A stretch of DNA of 64,000 nucleotides from Lachnospiraceae bacterium (GTDB lineage: Bacteria > Bacillota > Clostridia > Lachnospirales > Lachnospiraceae), in the NCBI GenBank assembly GCA_015057555.1, contig SVEC01000003.1, forward strand, positions 141,984 to 205,983. Direction: 5' to 3'. Positions 1 through 7,752 of this stretch are shown one piece after another. The number at the start of each line of letters is the position of its first letter. The first letter of the stretch is position 1. The position numbers and the translations under genes were made by a program. Under the pieces are notes generated by a model that was not told the DNA's origin, searched no databases, and saw nothing but the letters and a program-made list of their open reading frames with translations.

Positions 1-1
1 A

Positions 2-145
2 ACAGCAGCTACTACAGAGGCACCTGATAACTCAGATGCAAATGTTAAGACAGGAGATAATGCACCACTTGCTATGCTGTTTGTGCTTATGCTTCTTGCT
101 GGAATTGGAATGGTGGTAGTTAGTAAGAAGAAGGAAACAATCTAA
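2..145 (+). CDS. C-terminal end of a sortase-anchored surface protein (5' partial)
   Basis: The first 48 codons of the window are the end of a reading frame that begins outside it. They encode a Thr/Ala-rich linker, a VKTGDNAP segment, about 20 hydrophobic residues (PLAMLFVLMLLAGIGMVVV) and the basic tail SKKKETI. This is the order of a sortase sorting signal: motif, membrane span, positive tail. The motif is of the xxKTGD kind, which is common in Lachnospiraceae, and not LPXTG. The protein is presumably attached to peptidoglycan. The functional domain is not in the window. Confidence 0.7.
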   Translation, partial: TAATTEAPDNSDANVKTGDNAPLAMLFVLMLLAGIGMVVVSKKKETI

Positions 146-191
146 GTTATATAGTCAAATGTATATAACTAGATTATATTGACTTTCTAGT

Positions 192-260
192 TTGACTTTT
201 ATATATAGAGTGATTTATAATAAAATCCGGTGAGAGTAATTTCGCTGGATTTTATTTTTT
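192..260 (+). promoter_or_regulatory. Promoter running into a terminator-like hairpin, upstream of the glycosyltransferase operon
   Basis: A -35 box TTGACT (192-197) and a -10 box TATAAT (216-221) are 18 bp apart. Directly at the -10 box begins an inverted repeat, TAAAATCC (221-228) with GGATTTTA (247-254), followed by six T (255-260). The hairpin would lie at the very 5' end of a transcript from this promoter, 34 bp before the ATG at 294. It may equally be the plain terminator of the surface-protein gene. The same arrangement recurs at 49.4, 52.1, 54.1 and 57.7 kb. Confidence 0.6.
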
Positions 261-293
261 GACTATAAGATGATTAAGTAATAAGAGGACAAT

Positions 294-995
294 ATGAAGG
301 TATTAGTAATTATTCCAGCCTACAATGAGGCACTTAATATTGTAAATACTGTGGAAACCTTAACCAGTACCTGCCCTTGGGTGGACTACGTAGTTATCAA
401 TGATTGCTCTAGGGATAATACAGCTGAGATTTGTAAGGAACATGGCTTTAATTATATTTCATTGCCTATTAATTTGGGAATCGGTGGTGGAATGCAAACT
501 GGATATCGTTATGCGGTGTCTAAGGGCTATGATGTAGCTATACAGTTTGATGGTGACGGCCAGCACAATGCAGAGTATATTAAGGACTTGGTGGAGCCTA
601 TTGAAAAGGGAGAAGCTGACCTGGTAATCGGTTCAAGATTTATCAACAAGGAGGGCTTCCAGACCTCATTTATGAGAAGGCTAGGTATCAATGTATTAGG
701 AGCAACCCTAAGAATTTGTGGCAAGGTTAAGATAACAGATGCAACCAGTGGTTTTAGAGCAGCATCAAAGGATGTTATAGAATTTTTCTCACATCACTAT
801 GCTCAGGATTATCCTGAACCAGAATCTATAATTGCTGCCAGAGTAAGTGGCTTTAAGGTTAAGGAGGTTCCTGTTGTAATGAATGAGAGAACGGCTGGAG
901 TATCCTCTATAAGTAGCTTTAAATCAATTTATTATATGATAAAGGTTACCCTGGCTATAGTGATTTATCGTTTGGTAGGAAAGAAGTGGAGATAG
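294..995 (+). CDS. Glycosyltransferase family 2 (DPM1/undecaprenyl-phosphate type)
   Basis: This 233-residue GT-A fold enzyme begins with VIIPAYNEALNI, has the nucleotide-binding VVINDCSRDNTAEI segment near residues 33-46 and the metal-binding DGDGQH motif near residue 86. It lacks membrane spans, so it should be a soluble or peripheral enzyme. Relatives transfer a sugar from a nucleotide donor to a polyprenyl phosphate or to a growing cell-surface glycan. The next gene (DUF2304 membrane protein) starts 4 bp after its stop, and a second glycosyltransferase follows. This trio is a frequent surface-polysaccharide or lipid-linked-sugar unit. Donor and acceptor cannot be read from the sequence. 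Confidence 0.88.
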   Translation: MKVLVIIPAYNEALNIVNTVETLTSTCPWVDYVVINDCSRDNTAEICKEHGFNYISLPINLGIGGGMQTGYRYAVSKGYDVAIQFDGDGQHNAEYIKDLVEPIEKGEADLVIGSRFINKEGFQTSFMRRLGINVLGATLRICGKVKITDATSGFRAASKDVIEFFSHHYAQDYPEPESIIAARVSGFKVKEVPVVMNERTAGVSSISSFKSIYYMIKVTLAIVIYRLVGKKWR

Positions 996-999
996 AGCT

Positions 1000-1374
1000 A
1001 TGATTACAAATTTATTTAGAGTAATTCTTTTGGTAGGAATATTACTTTATATATTATTAATTATATATCTTATGAAAAAAGGTAGAATGAGCCTTAAGTA
1101 TTCACTTGTATGGTTTTTGACAGGCCTGGTTTTACTAATTTGTGCAGCATTTCCACAGCTGATAGGCTTTGCTACAGGTCTGCTAGGCATATATTCAGAG
1201 GTAAATGGTGTATTCTTTGTGGGGGTATGCTTTATTCTCCTAATAATACTTTCGTTGACCTCTATAGTCTCAGGACTTAGTGAAAGATTAAGAACTCTGG
1301 TGCAAACTCAAGGTATGCTGGAAAAACGTGTGCGCGAGCTTGAGGAAAAACTATCAGCCATGGAGAATAAGTAA
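1000..1374 (+). CDS. DUF2304 membrane protein
   Basis: A 124-residue protein with three hydrophobic segments (about residues 5-25, 36-55 and 70-92) and a charged coiled-coil tail (RLRTLVQTQGMLEKRVRELEEKL). The pattern KYSLVWFLTGLVLL is typical of DUF2304 proteins, which are small membrane partners encoded next to DPM1-like glycosyltransferases. It sits between two glycosyltransferase genes with 4 and 14 bp gaps, so it is co-transcribed. It probably anchors or helps the neighbouring enzyme at the membrane; that is inferred from context. Confidence 0.8.
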   Translation: MITNLFRVILLVGILLYILLIIYLMKKGRMSLKYSLVWFLTGLVLLICAAFPQLIGFATGLLGIYSEVNGVFFVGVCFILLIILSLTSIVSGLSERLRTLVQTQGMLEKRVRELEEKLSAMENK

Positions 1375-1388
1375 GCTAGAGGTTAAAT

Positions 1389-2189
1389 ATGAGATATACA
1401 AGTAAGGACCACACCTTTGTGGTATGTGCTTATAAGGAAAGTTTATATTTGGAAAAATGTATCAAATCTCTTACTATGCAGAAGGAAAAGAGTAGGATTG
1501 TAATGACCACCTCAACGCCAAATTCCCACATAGAAAATTTGGCGAAAAAGTATGGTATAGATTTGTATGTAAATGATAATCAGCCAGGCATAGCCACAGA
1601 TTGGAATTATGCAATATCTAAGGCAGATACAGAGCTTGTTACAATTGCTCATCAGGATGATGTGTATGACCAAGACTATTTGGTGGAGATACTTAGTGCA
1701 TTGAATAAGGTAAAAAATCCTATACTGGCTCACACTGCTTACTATGAGATTAGAAATGGTAAGAAAGTGTATTCCAATAAGCTTCTTAGGATAAAAAAGC
1801 TTATGTTATTGCCTTTGATTCCAAGCTTTACCTGGAATAGTAAATTTTTGAGAAGAAGGTCCCTTTCTTTAGGCTGCGCTATATGCTGTCCATCAGTAAC
1901 CTATGTAAAGGGTAGATTGCCGGAAGAACCCTTTGAGGTGGGTTGTAAGGCGGACCTTGACTGGCAGGCATGGGAGAGATACTCTAGGCTGAAGGGAGCT
2001 TTTTGCTATATTAAGAAGCCGGTTATGGGACATAGAGTCCACGAGGAGTCTGAAACCTCAAATGTAATCGGAGAGGGTCAGGGTAGAACCTCAGAGGATT
2101 ATGAAATGTATCGAAAATTCTGGCCAAAGTGGATTGCAGATATATTAATTAAATTCTATGCCAAGGGTCAGGATAGTAATTCGTTGTAA
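1389..2189 (+). CDS. Glycosyltransferase family 2
   Basis: A 266-residue GT-A protein. The N-terminus HTFVVCAYKESLYLEKCIKSL matches the GT2 donor-binding strand, and the AHQDDVYDQDYL segment near residue 97 holds the DxD-like acidic motif. The later segment DLDWQAWERYSRLKGAFCYI is typical of chain-extending sugar transferases. There are no clear membrane spans. It is the third gene of the glycosyltransferase operon. Its sugar specificity is unknown. No typical terminator was found after it; the next gene has its own promoter. Confidence 0.85.
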   Translation: MRYTSKDHTFVVCAYKESLYLEKCIKSLTMQKEKSRIVMTTSTPNSHIENLAKKYGIDLYVNDNQPGIATDWNYAISKADTELVTIAHQDDVYDQDYLVEILSALNKVKNPILAHTAYYEIRNGKKVYSNKLLRIKKLMLLPLIPSFTWNSKFLRRRSLSLGCAICCPSVTYVKGRLPEEPFEVGCKADLDWQAWERYSRLKGAFCYIKKPVMGHRVHEESETSNVIGEGQGRTSEDYEMYRKFWPKWIADILIKFYAKGQDSNSL

Positions 2190-2219
2190 TAGGTAGCTAA
2201 ATTTACCTGTAAAAAAAAC

Positions 2220-2248
2220 TTGATATATTCCCACAAATGATATAGAAT
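2220..2248 (+). promoter_or_regulatory. Ferredoxin promoter
   Basis: TTGATA (2220-2225) and TAGAAT (2243-2248) are separated by 17 bp, which fits the housekeeping sigma factor consensus. They lie 50 bp upstream of the ferredoxin ATG, which is preceded by a good AAGGAGG site. Confidence 0.5.
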
Positions 2249-2297
2249 ATACCCAGTTGATAAAAATTATCAAAAACACTTTAAGGAGGACATTGTT

Positions 2298-2468
2298 ATG
2301 GCATTCGTTATTACTGATAACTGTGTAAGCTGTGGAGCATGTGCAGGAGCTTGTCCAGTAGGAGCTATCTCAGAGGGCGCTGGTAAGTTTGAGATTGATG
2401 CAGATACTTGTATCTCATGTGGAGCATGTGCAGGCACTTGCCCAACAGGAGCAATCGAGGAGGAGTAA
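2298..2468 (+). CDS. 2[4Fe-4S] ferredoxin
   Basis: A 56-residue clostridial-type ferredoxin. Two CxxCxxCxxxCP clusters are visible: CVSCGACAGACP near residues 9-20 and CISCGACAGTCP near residues 38-49. Each set of four cysteines ligates one [4Fe-4S] cluster, with the usual internal pseudo-twofold symmetry. It is a soluble low-potential electron carrier for pyruvate:ferredoxin oxidoreductase, hydrogenase and similar enzymes. The start ATG follows AAGGAGG at 2283-2289 by 8 bases. It is a single-gene unit with its own promoter and terminator. Full length for the family (about 55 residues). Confidence 0.96.
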   Translation: MAFVITDNCVSCGACAGACPVGAISEGAGKFEIDADTCISCGACAGTCPTGAIEEE

Positions 2469-2485
2469 TCTCCGGATAGATAGGA

Positions 2486-2508
2486 GCCGTACTGAGTACG
2501 GCTTTTTT
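2486..2508 (+). terminator. Ferredoxin terminator
   Basis: GCCGTACT (2486-2493) pairs with AGTACGGC (2495-2502) and is followed by six T. The stop codon is 17 bp upstream. Confidence 0.85.
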
Positions 2509-2513
2509 CTTTG

Positions 2514-2539
2514 AAAAAAAGGCAGGCCTATGGCCTGCC
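2514..2539 (-). terminator. Terminator for a minus-strand transcript
   Basis: GGCAGGCC (2521-2528) and GGCCTGCC (2532-2539) form a GC-rich hairpin. On the minus strand it is followed by seven T (the A run at 2514-2520). No protein gene on the minus strand leads into it, so it suggests an unannotated minus-strand RNA from the region 2540-3050, or a relic. Confidence 0.55.
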
Positions 2540-3059
2540 CGGTTATAATGTATGTTCTAGCATCGTGATTAAAATTTTAAGTTTAAAAGTTTTTGATTTT
2601 TCGCAATCACGCAGCGAAGTACGCATCACCTAACCTTTCTAGTTGCATATCATATACATAAGGATAGATTTGTGATATATCTTTATATTTCAGAAATATG
2701 GTATGCACATTTTGGCGGATTAAGATAACAAGAAATGAAATAAAATAATCGTAATTATATCAGCGGTTCTATGGATTATGGGGTATAAATGGGAGTACCA
2801 TAACTATAGATAAATGATGTTTAGATTATAGAAAAAATATGTGCAATATGATTTCTTGCCAGCTTGATTCGCTACTGATAATATATATGATTTGCTAAAA
2901 AAAATCAATAAGCTAATTAATTTGCAAATGGATAAATTAGTATTAGATACCAGTAAAAAACATGAGGCGGGCCATAAAAATAGAAAGAATTATCTTTACT
3001 TGTAGGGAATTTGTGATAAACTAATATAATAACTTTCGCAAAAAAAGGGAGTGACTAGA
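2540..3059. other. Gene-free stretch, about 520 bp
   Basis: No convincing protein gene. It holds an inverted repeat CGTGATT (2564-2570) / AATCACG (2605-2611). It also contains an open but start-less stretch on the plus strand, about 2870-3005, that would end in DKLVLDTSKKHEAGHKNRKN and then NYLYL; this could be the worn tail of a lost gene. The minus-strand terminator at 2514-2539 would end any RNA made leftwards from here. The rest is AT-rich sequence upstream of mecA. Confidence 0.4.
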
Positions 3060-3857
3060 ATGAAGATAGAAAGAATAAGCGAAAATCAAATAAGGTGTAC
3101 TCTTAATAAAGCGGATTTGGCAGAAAAGGAGATAATGCTTACAGAGCTTGCTTATGGTACTGATAAGGCAAAGGAGCTTTTTAAGGAGCTTATGGAGCAG
3201 GCTGCCATTGAATTAGGATTTGAGGTGGATAACATTCCACTTATGATAGAAGCTATACCGGTTAACCCTGATTGTTTGATTTTAATCATAACAAAGGTTG
3301 AGGATCCAGATGAATTAGATACCAGATTCTCCAGATTCACCAAGCATCTAGAGGCGGCTAGAGCCTATGCGGAGTCAGAAGAGGATTCGGAGGATGATGA
3401 AGAGGATGAGGAGCTAGAGGTTATATCACAGAGCTCATCAACTGCAGCAGAGGGTATATTTGAGGCCTTAAGCAATTTGACTGAGGGCTTAAGCGCCTTA
3501 TCAGCAAAAAGGTCAGGAAAGGTTATTGGCAAACCGAAGGAAGTGGCTCCGGAGGAAACCAAGAAGTCCTTTAGATTGTATGGCTTTAAGAATTTGGACA
3601 ATGTAATATTGTCTGCTAATTCGGTGAAGGGGCTATACGACAGTACCAACACCCTTTACAAGAATCCTAAGGATAACAGATTTTATCTTTATCTCACCAG
3701 GGACAATAACACAGATACTGAATTTATTCGTACCTGTAACATAATAAGTGAGTACGGTAATAAGCTTAGTGCAAATTACGCAGGTCCTAGCTACCTGAAT
3801 GAGCACTACAAGATTATTATTAAAGCCAATGCATTGCAGACACTTTCAGAGCTGTAA
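3060..3857 (+). CDS. mecA: Adapter protein MecA
   Basis: 265 residues. The N-terminal domain (KIERISENQIRCTLNKADLAE) is the substrate-binding half of MecA-family adapters. An acidic linker follows (near residue 110, with a long run of Asp/Glu). The C-terminal domain (about 175-265, with KSFRLYGFKNLDNVI and DNRFYLYLTRDN) binds the ClpC chaperone. MecA delivers proteins to ClpCP for degradation; in Bacillus it controls competence and sporulation factors. ATG 3060 is chosen because AGGGAG at 3046-3051 lies 8 bp before it. A GTG at 3051 overlaps that site and is less likely. Single-gene unit with a terminator behind it. Confidence 0.92.
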   Translation: MKIERISENQIRCTLNKADLAEKEIMLTELAYGTDKAKELFKELMEQAAIELGFEVDNIPLMIEAIPVNPDCLILIITKVEDPDELDTRFSRFTKHLEAARAYAESEEDSEDDEEDEELEVISQSSSTAAEGIFEALSNLTEGLSALSAKRSGKVIGKPKEVAPEETKKSFRLYGFKNLDNVILSANSVKGLYDSTNTLYKNPKDNRFYLYLTRDNNTDTEFIRTCNIISEYGNKLSANYAGPSYLNEHYKIIIKANALQTLSEL

Positions 3858-3864
3858 AATAAAA

Positions 3865-3896
3865 ATGGGTAAGCTTCATCGCTTACCCATTTTTTG
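3865..3896. terminator. Bidirectional terminator between mecA and the BI-1-like gene
   Basis: ATGGGTAAGC (3865-3874) and GCTTACCCAT (3881-3890) form a perfect 10-bp stem, flanked by A on the left and T on the right. It serves the convergent genes on both sides. Confidence 0.88.
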
Positions 3897-3905
3897 TTTT
3901 AAAAT

Positions 3906-4676
3906 CTAGTCATTTGATCTTGCAAGAATTCTTAAGATTCTAACGAAGAGATTAACAATATCTATATACAACTCTGTAGCTGAATCTATAGCATTGTCCA
4001 CAGTTTTTGTCTGAGTATTTGCTGTAGCCCAGTCATATCCCACATATCCACAGAATATAAGAACCACAACGTAATCAATAATTCCAAGCTGAATTCCTAC
4101 AAAGAAGAGGATGAGTTCAACTACTATAGTTATAAGAAGTGATACGCAAAGAGTTCTTCCAATGCTTAAGAAGAAGGTTGGGAACATTGCTCCTAGTCCC
4201 ATCATAACAAGAGTAACCACTGCAGTTATAAGGAAGGCAGTAATAATGGTTGACTCGTAGCCTGCTGAAAGATATGAGTTGATAATAATTGTAAGGCAAA
4301 GACCCATAGGAATTACTATCAGGTTATATCCGATAAAGCTAATAACAGGATTGTCTGACTTACGAACCATAAAGCCACCTGTGAGAGCCATTACAAAATA
4401 TGCTATAAGGAATGCGATAGGATTCATTGACATAGCAAAATCCTCTAAGCATGAAACCATAATCATATTTACAATGAAACCATATAATAATACACCACCA
4501 ATAATCATATTATAGGTCTGTGGTGCAATCTCATCTCGCTGAACGTAGGTGTTCTGCTGGTAGTAAGTCGCCTGATTGTTATAGCCATTGTTATAGCCAT
4601 TGTTATAGCCATTGTTGTAGTCGTTATAATTATTGTAGCTATTATAACCGTTGTTGTCGTATCCGTTGTTGTACAT
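3906..4676 (-). CDS. Bax inhibitor-1 / YccA family membrane protein with Asn-Gly-Tyr-rich N-terminus
   Basis: 256 residues. The first 50 are an Asn/Tyr/Gly-rich low-complexity tail with NGYN repeats. About seven hydrophobic segments follow between residues 55 and 225. The C-terminal ATELYIDIVNLFVRILRIL matches the end of BI-1/YccA (TMBIM) proteins, which are membrane proteins proposed to leak calcium or protons or to interact with FtsH. The NGYN tail is presumably cytosolic and disordered. It lies upstream of nothing and downstream of the DUF1858 gene on the minus strand (21 bp gap), so both may be one transcript. Function in bacteria is poorly known. Confidence 0.75.
   Translation of the reverse strand: MYNNGYDNNGYNSYNNYNDYNNGYNNGYNNGYNNQATYYQQNTYVQRDEIAPQTYNMIIGGVLLYGFIVNMIMVSCLEDFAMSMNPIAFLIAYFVMALTGGFMVRKSDNPVISFIGYNLIVIPMGLCLTIIINSYLSAGYESTIITAFLITAVVTLVMMGLGAMFPTFFLSIGRTLCVSLLITIVVELILFFVGIQLGIIDYVVVLIFCGYVGYDWATANTQTKTVDNAIDSATELYIDIVNLFVRILRILARSND
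4574..4621 (-). repeat. 12-bp tandem repeat encoding NGYN
   Basis: Four tandem 12-bp units (plus-strand CCATTGTTATAG, with small changes in the outer copies) lie inside the N-terminal part of the BI-1-like gene. Each adds one Asn-Gly-Tyr-Asn. Being in frame, gain or loss of copies changes tail length without a frameshift. Confidence 0.8.
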
Positions 4677-4697
4677 AATTTTATCCCCCTTTTAAAA

Positions 4698-4916
4698 TTA
4701 GTTGTTTGCTTCCTTCTTGGCCAGGTAGTCGTTAATAGAAGTGATTACCTCGTTAACATCCATACCATGAACCATACATGCCTCCTCAAGAGATTCCATA
4801 GCTGCTGATGGGCAACCAACACAGTGCATGCCTGATGCCATAAGAATTGCTGCGTTGCCTGGGTCAACCTCTATAATCTGATGAATTAACATGTCCTTAG
4901 TTACCTGCTTTGCCAT
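4698..4916 (-). CDS. DUF1858 domain protein
   Basis: 72 residues, nearly all one DUF1858 domain: TKDMLIHQIIEVDPGNAAIL, then GMHCVGCPSAAMESLEEACM. The paired cysteines CVGC plus a third Cys are typical of these small, possibly redox-active or metal-binding proteins of anaerobes. Relatives occur alone or fused to hybrid-cluster or disulfide-related proteins. Start ATG has AGGAGG upstream on its strand. A minus-strand promoter may be TAGACA/TATAAT at plus positions 5017-4988. Exact role unknown. Confidence 0.82.
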   Translation of the reverse strand: MAKQVTKDMLIHQIIEVDPGNAAILMASGMHCVGCPSAAMESLEEACMVHGMDVNEVITSINDYLAKKEANN

Positions 4917-5028
4917 AATGCTTAAGCCTCCTTTTATTATATGATATATTTTGCTTATTAATTTTAAAAAAATTCAAATCAAGAAGTATTATAGCATAGT
5001 AGTAATCAGAATGTCTATTTTATTTTAG

Positions 5029-5075
5029 ACTAAAAATAAATATAAGTTTATTTTTAGTAAAAAAGATACTATAAT
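5029..5075 (+). promoter_or_regulatory. Kinase promoter overlapped by a perfect dyad
   Basis: ACTAAAAATAAA (5029-5040) and TTTATTTTTAGT (5047-5058) are perfect 12-bp inverted repeats around a 6-bp centre. The right arm covers a candidate -35 box TTTATT (5047-5052), 17 bp before TATAAT (5070-5075), which precedes the kinase start at 5128. The placement suggests a repressor operator. No regulator is identified. Confidence 0.5.
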
Positions 5076-5127
5076 AAGTTTATTGAATAATTACAGTACG
5101 AAAACGATAAGGAGAAGGATATATTAT

Positions 5128-7509
5128 ATGAACAATATTTACGACAGATGTCCCAATTGTATGAATCCCTATGATGGTAGTGGACAGCTATGTCCTTATT
5201 GTGGGCAGGATGTAATGGGTTATGTGGCACCTAAGACCTGTCTGCCTCCATTTACCATACTTCAGAATAAGTATATGATTGGAAGGGTGTTAGGACAAGG
5301 TGGCTTTGGTATTACCTACATAGGCTATGATATGAACCTGGCTACATATGTGGCCATTAAGGAATTTTATCCAGAGGTTATAGCAACTAGAGGCTTGGCT
5401 GGAAATGCTCTTATGGTAACAGCACAGTCAGGAAAGGATGAAATATATAATAAAACACTAGATAAATTCGTGGTAGAGGCTAGAAATCTATCCAAGTTTT
5501 ATGGGCTTCCTGGAATAGTGTCAGTTAGAAACTTTTTCTATGAAAATGGCACAGCCTACATAGTTATGGATTTTGTGGCAGGTGATAATCTAAAAAAGTA
5601 TTTGGCGGATAATGGTGGACGAGTTGACGAGGCGACGGTTCTTGGGCTTATGAAGCCAGTGCTTGAGTCCTTGTATGAGATTCATAAGAAGGGGCTTATT
5701 CATAGAGATATCAGTCCAGATAATATTATGTTTGATGATGACGGAACCATTAAGCTTATTGATTTTGGTGCTGTTAGAGGAAGCTCTGCTGAGACAGAGA
5801 TGACCTACACAGTTATGCTGAAGCATGGATATGCACCTCAGGAGCAGTACTATGCAAAAGGAAATCAGGGACCATGGACAGATATCTACAGTCTTTGTGC
5901 TACAATGTATAAGATGCTTACGGGGGCGGTACCTCCAAACTGTATAGAGAGAATAAGTGAGGATACATACATTCCTCCTAGCCAGTGTGGAATTACAGTA
6001 TCTCCAAGAGTGGACCAGGCACTTACAAAGGGGCTTTCTGTAAATATAGCTGACAGATACCAAAATATTGGTGAGCTTATAAAGGACTTGTATGGAAAGG
6101 ACTACACCTTTATGGGGGATGGACAGATAGGAGTTAAGGACACCGCCCAACCAGTTGCCAGCAATGAAGCACAGGGCTCTAAAGTGAATAACAAAAAGCT
6201 TATTGGTATTGTGGCTGGAGCAGTGGCAGCGCTACTTGTAATTGTGCTATGCGTTAAGGTCTTTGTTCTAAGTAGCAAAAAGGATAAAATAACAACTACG
6301 GAGTCGACTACAGAGATAGCTACCCCAACGGATATTTCCACTACAGAGGCTTTAGATACCGAACCGGAATATGTTTTTGGTGGAGACTGGAAGGATTTTT
6401 CCTTTATGATAGATGATGTTTGCTATGAATTACCTATGACCTATGAAGAGTGGACCTCTCATGGCTGGACTTTTGATATGGAGAGAACTCTGCAACCAGG
6501 AGATATAATAGGTGTGAGATGTCATAAAGGTAATGTTGAATGTGCAGTAACTCTTGCTAATTACGGCTTGAAAACAATTGGTGTAGAGGGTTGTTATGTT
6601 ATAGGCTTTGCCTATAATGAAAATTATTTCCATAATGAGAAAAATGAAAGCCAGGTTATACTGCCTAAGGATGTGAAGATATCTATGAAGAGTCACGCAA
6701 ACTCAATTAGAATAAAGGATGTCTATGAAATTTACGGGGAACCATCAGTTAAGGCTGAAAATGGGTTCGAAACAATATGCCAATATACAAGTGATGATGG
6801 TGGATATTTAATATTTAGAGCAGATGAAAATGGGTCTTTATATGGTGTTGAATATGCAAGCTTGGTGACTCCTAAGGGGACTGTGTTAAATTCCTATGCT
6901 AGTACAGAAACTTTACAATACATTGAAGAAAACGAATATCCACAAGCTACAGCAGATAGATTTGATGATGTTTTTTGTATAGATGGAGTGAATTACAAAT
7001 TGTGGGGGCCGGTATCACAATATTTAGATAATGGTTGGACAATTGAATGTTCTAGTGAAACATTGGAACCGAATTATGGTGATTCAGCTACTCTTAGAAA
7101 AGGGGAGGCTACCATTAAGGTATATTTAATTAATGCCACTATATTTAATTTGGATATTAATCAAACAAAGGTATCAAAGATAGAATTTGATATAAATAAA
7201 TGTCAAGGGATAGATATTATTCTTCCGGGAGGAGTAGTATTTGGTGACAAGGCATCGTATATAGAAGACCTATACTCCGACATAAGTGGATACAAAGAAT
7301 TGAATGCAGCTGGCATATTAACTCAATATTTGTATGAATATGGAGTTGCAGATGGAAGTATATCAATATCTGTTGATTCTATGGAGTCAGAAACTGAGGA
7401 AAATGTATATTATATTACAGGGTATGCGTACGAACGAACTTATTCGCCAGGTCGAGCAGATCTTGATAATGTAGACTATATACAAGGAATTACAGTGGAT
7501 AAGTATTAA
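5128..7509 (+). CDS. Membrane Ser/Thr protein kinase with N-terminal zinc ribbon and large ectodomain
   Basis: 793 residues. Residues 8-25 form a zinc ribbon (CPNC...CPYC). The kinase domain (about 48-330) has the Gly loop LGQGGFG (55-61), Lys78 in AIKEF, the catalytic HRDISPDN (192-199) and DFG (212-214), so it looks active. A membrane span lies near 357-380 (IGIVAGAVAALLVIVLCV). A Thr-rich linker and about 400 extracellular residues follow, seemingly with a repeated beta-rich unit (YELPMTYEEWTSHGWTFD and YKLWGPVSQYLDNGWTIE). It is a Hanks-type kinase that may sense something outside. Three FHA proteins of the T7SS at 15-24 kb are plausible readers of its phosphothreonines; that link is inference. 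ATG 5128 is chosen for the AAGGAGAAGG site; a TTG lies upstream at 5083. Confidence 0.88.
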   Translation: MNNIYDRCPNCMNPYDGSGQLCPYCGQDVMGYVAPKTCLPPFTILQNKYMIGRVLGQGGFGITYIGYDMNLATYVAIKEFYPEVIATRGLAGNALMVTAQSGKDEIYNKTLDKFVVEARNLSKFYGLPGIVSVRNFFYENGTAYIVMDFVAGDNLKKYLADNGGRVDEATVLGLMKPVLESLYEIHKKGLIHRDISPDNIMFDDDGTIKLIDFGAVRGSSAETEMTYTVMLKHGYAPQEQYYAKGNQGPWTDIYSLCATMYKMLTGAVPPNCIERISEDTYIPPSQCGITVSPRVDQALTKGLSVNIADRYQNIGELIKDLYGKDYTFMGDGQIGVKDTAQPVASNEAQGSKVNNKKLIGIVAGAVAALLVIVLCVKVFVLSSKKDKITTTESTTEIATPTDISTTEALDTEPEYVFGGDWKDFSFMIDDVCYELPMTYEEWTSHGWTFDMERTLQPGDIIGVRCHKGNVECAVTLANYGLKTIGVEGCYVIGFAYNENYFHNEKNESQVILPKDVKISMKSHANSIRIKDVYEIYGEPSVKAENGFETICQYTSDDGGYLIFRADENGSLYGVEYASLVTPKGTVLNSYASTETLQYIEENEYPQATADRFDDVFCIDGVNYKLWGPVSQYLDNGWTIECSSETLEPNYGDSATLRKGEATIKVYLINATIFNLDINQTKVSKIEFDINKCQGIDIILPGGVVFGDKASYIEDLYSDISGYKELNAAGILTQYLYEYGVADGSISISVDSMESETEENVYYITGYAYERTYSPGRADLDNVDYIQGITVDKY

Positions 7510-7596
7510 CATTAAGAGCTAGCATATTTAGCTGAAAGCTGTATACTGTATACAATCTGTGTATCAAAAAAAGTACAATTATTTGCTTTCAATTCG

Positions 7597-7625
7597 TTGA
7601 CGTGTATACAATTTAAAATTATAAT
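7597..7625 (+). promoter_or_regulatory. pfl promoter
   Basis: TTGACG (7597-7602) and TATAAT (7620-7625) with a 17-bp spacer: a strong housekeeping promoter, fitting the abundance of PFL. The palindrome GTATAC occurs twice upstream (7541-7553) and once in the spacer, and a direct repeat GTAACAAA lies at 7677 and 7692. These may be regulator sites but no factor is assigned. The leader to the ATG is about 120 nt. Confidence 0.75.
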
Positions 7626-7752
7626 AAAATCAGCATCAGGGATAGGATACAATTTAGTACATATTTCTGATAAAAAGTAACAAATGTTTTTGTAACAAAA
7701 TATTCCCTATGGCTAGAGAAAGCCGGGGCAAGATAAAGGAGGAATTTTAAAC

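Noticed and set aside
3365..3652. Open frame on the minus strand with a poly-Ser end
   Set aside because: Antisense of the acidic linker of mecA, which gives the Ser run.
5590..6150. Long open frame (186 codons) on the minus strand
   Set aside because: It is the antisense shadow of the kinase domain and the product has no known pattern.
7677..7701. Rex-type operator upstream of pfl
   Set aside because: GTAACAAA-TGTTTT-TGTAACAAA is a direct repeat, not the TTGTTAA-N4-TTAACAA inverted repeat of Rex sites; only noted as a repeat.
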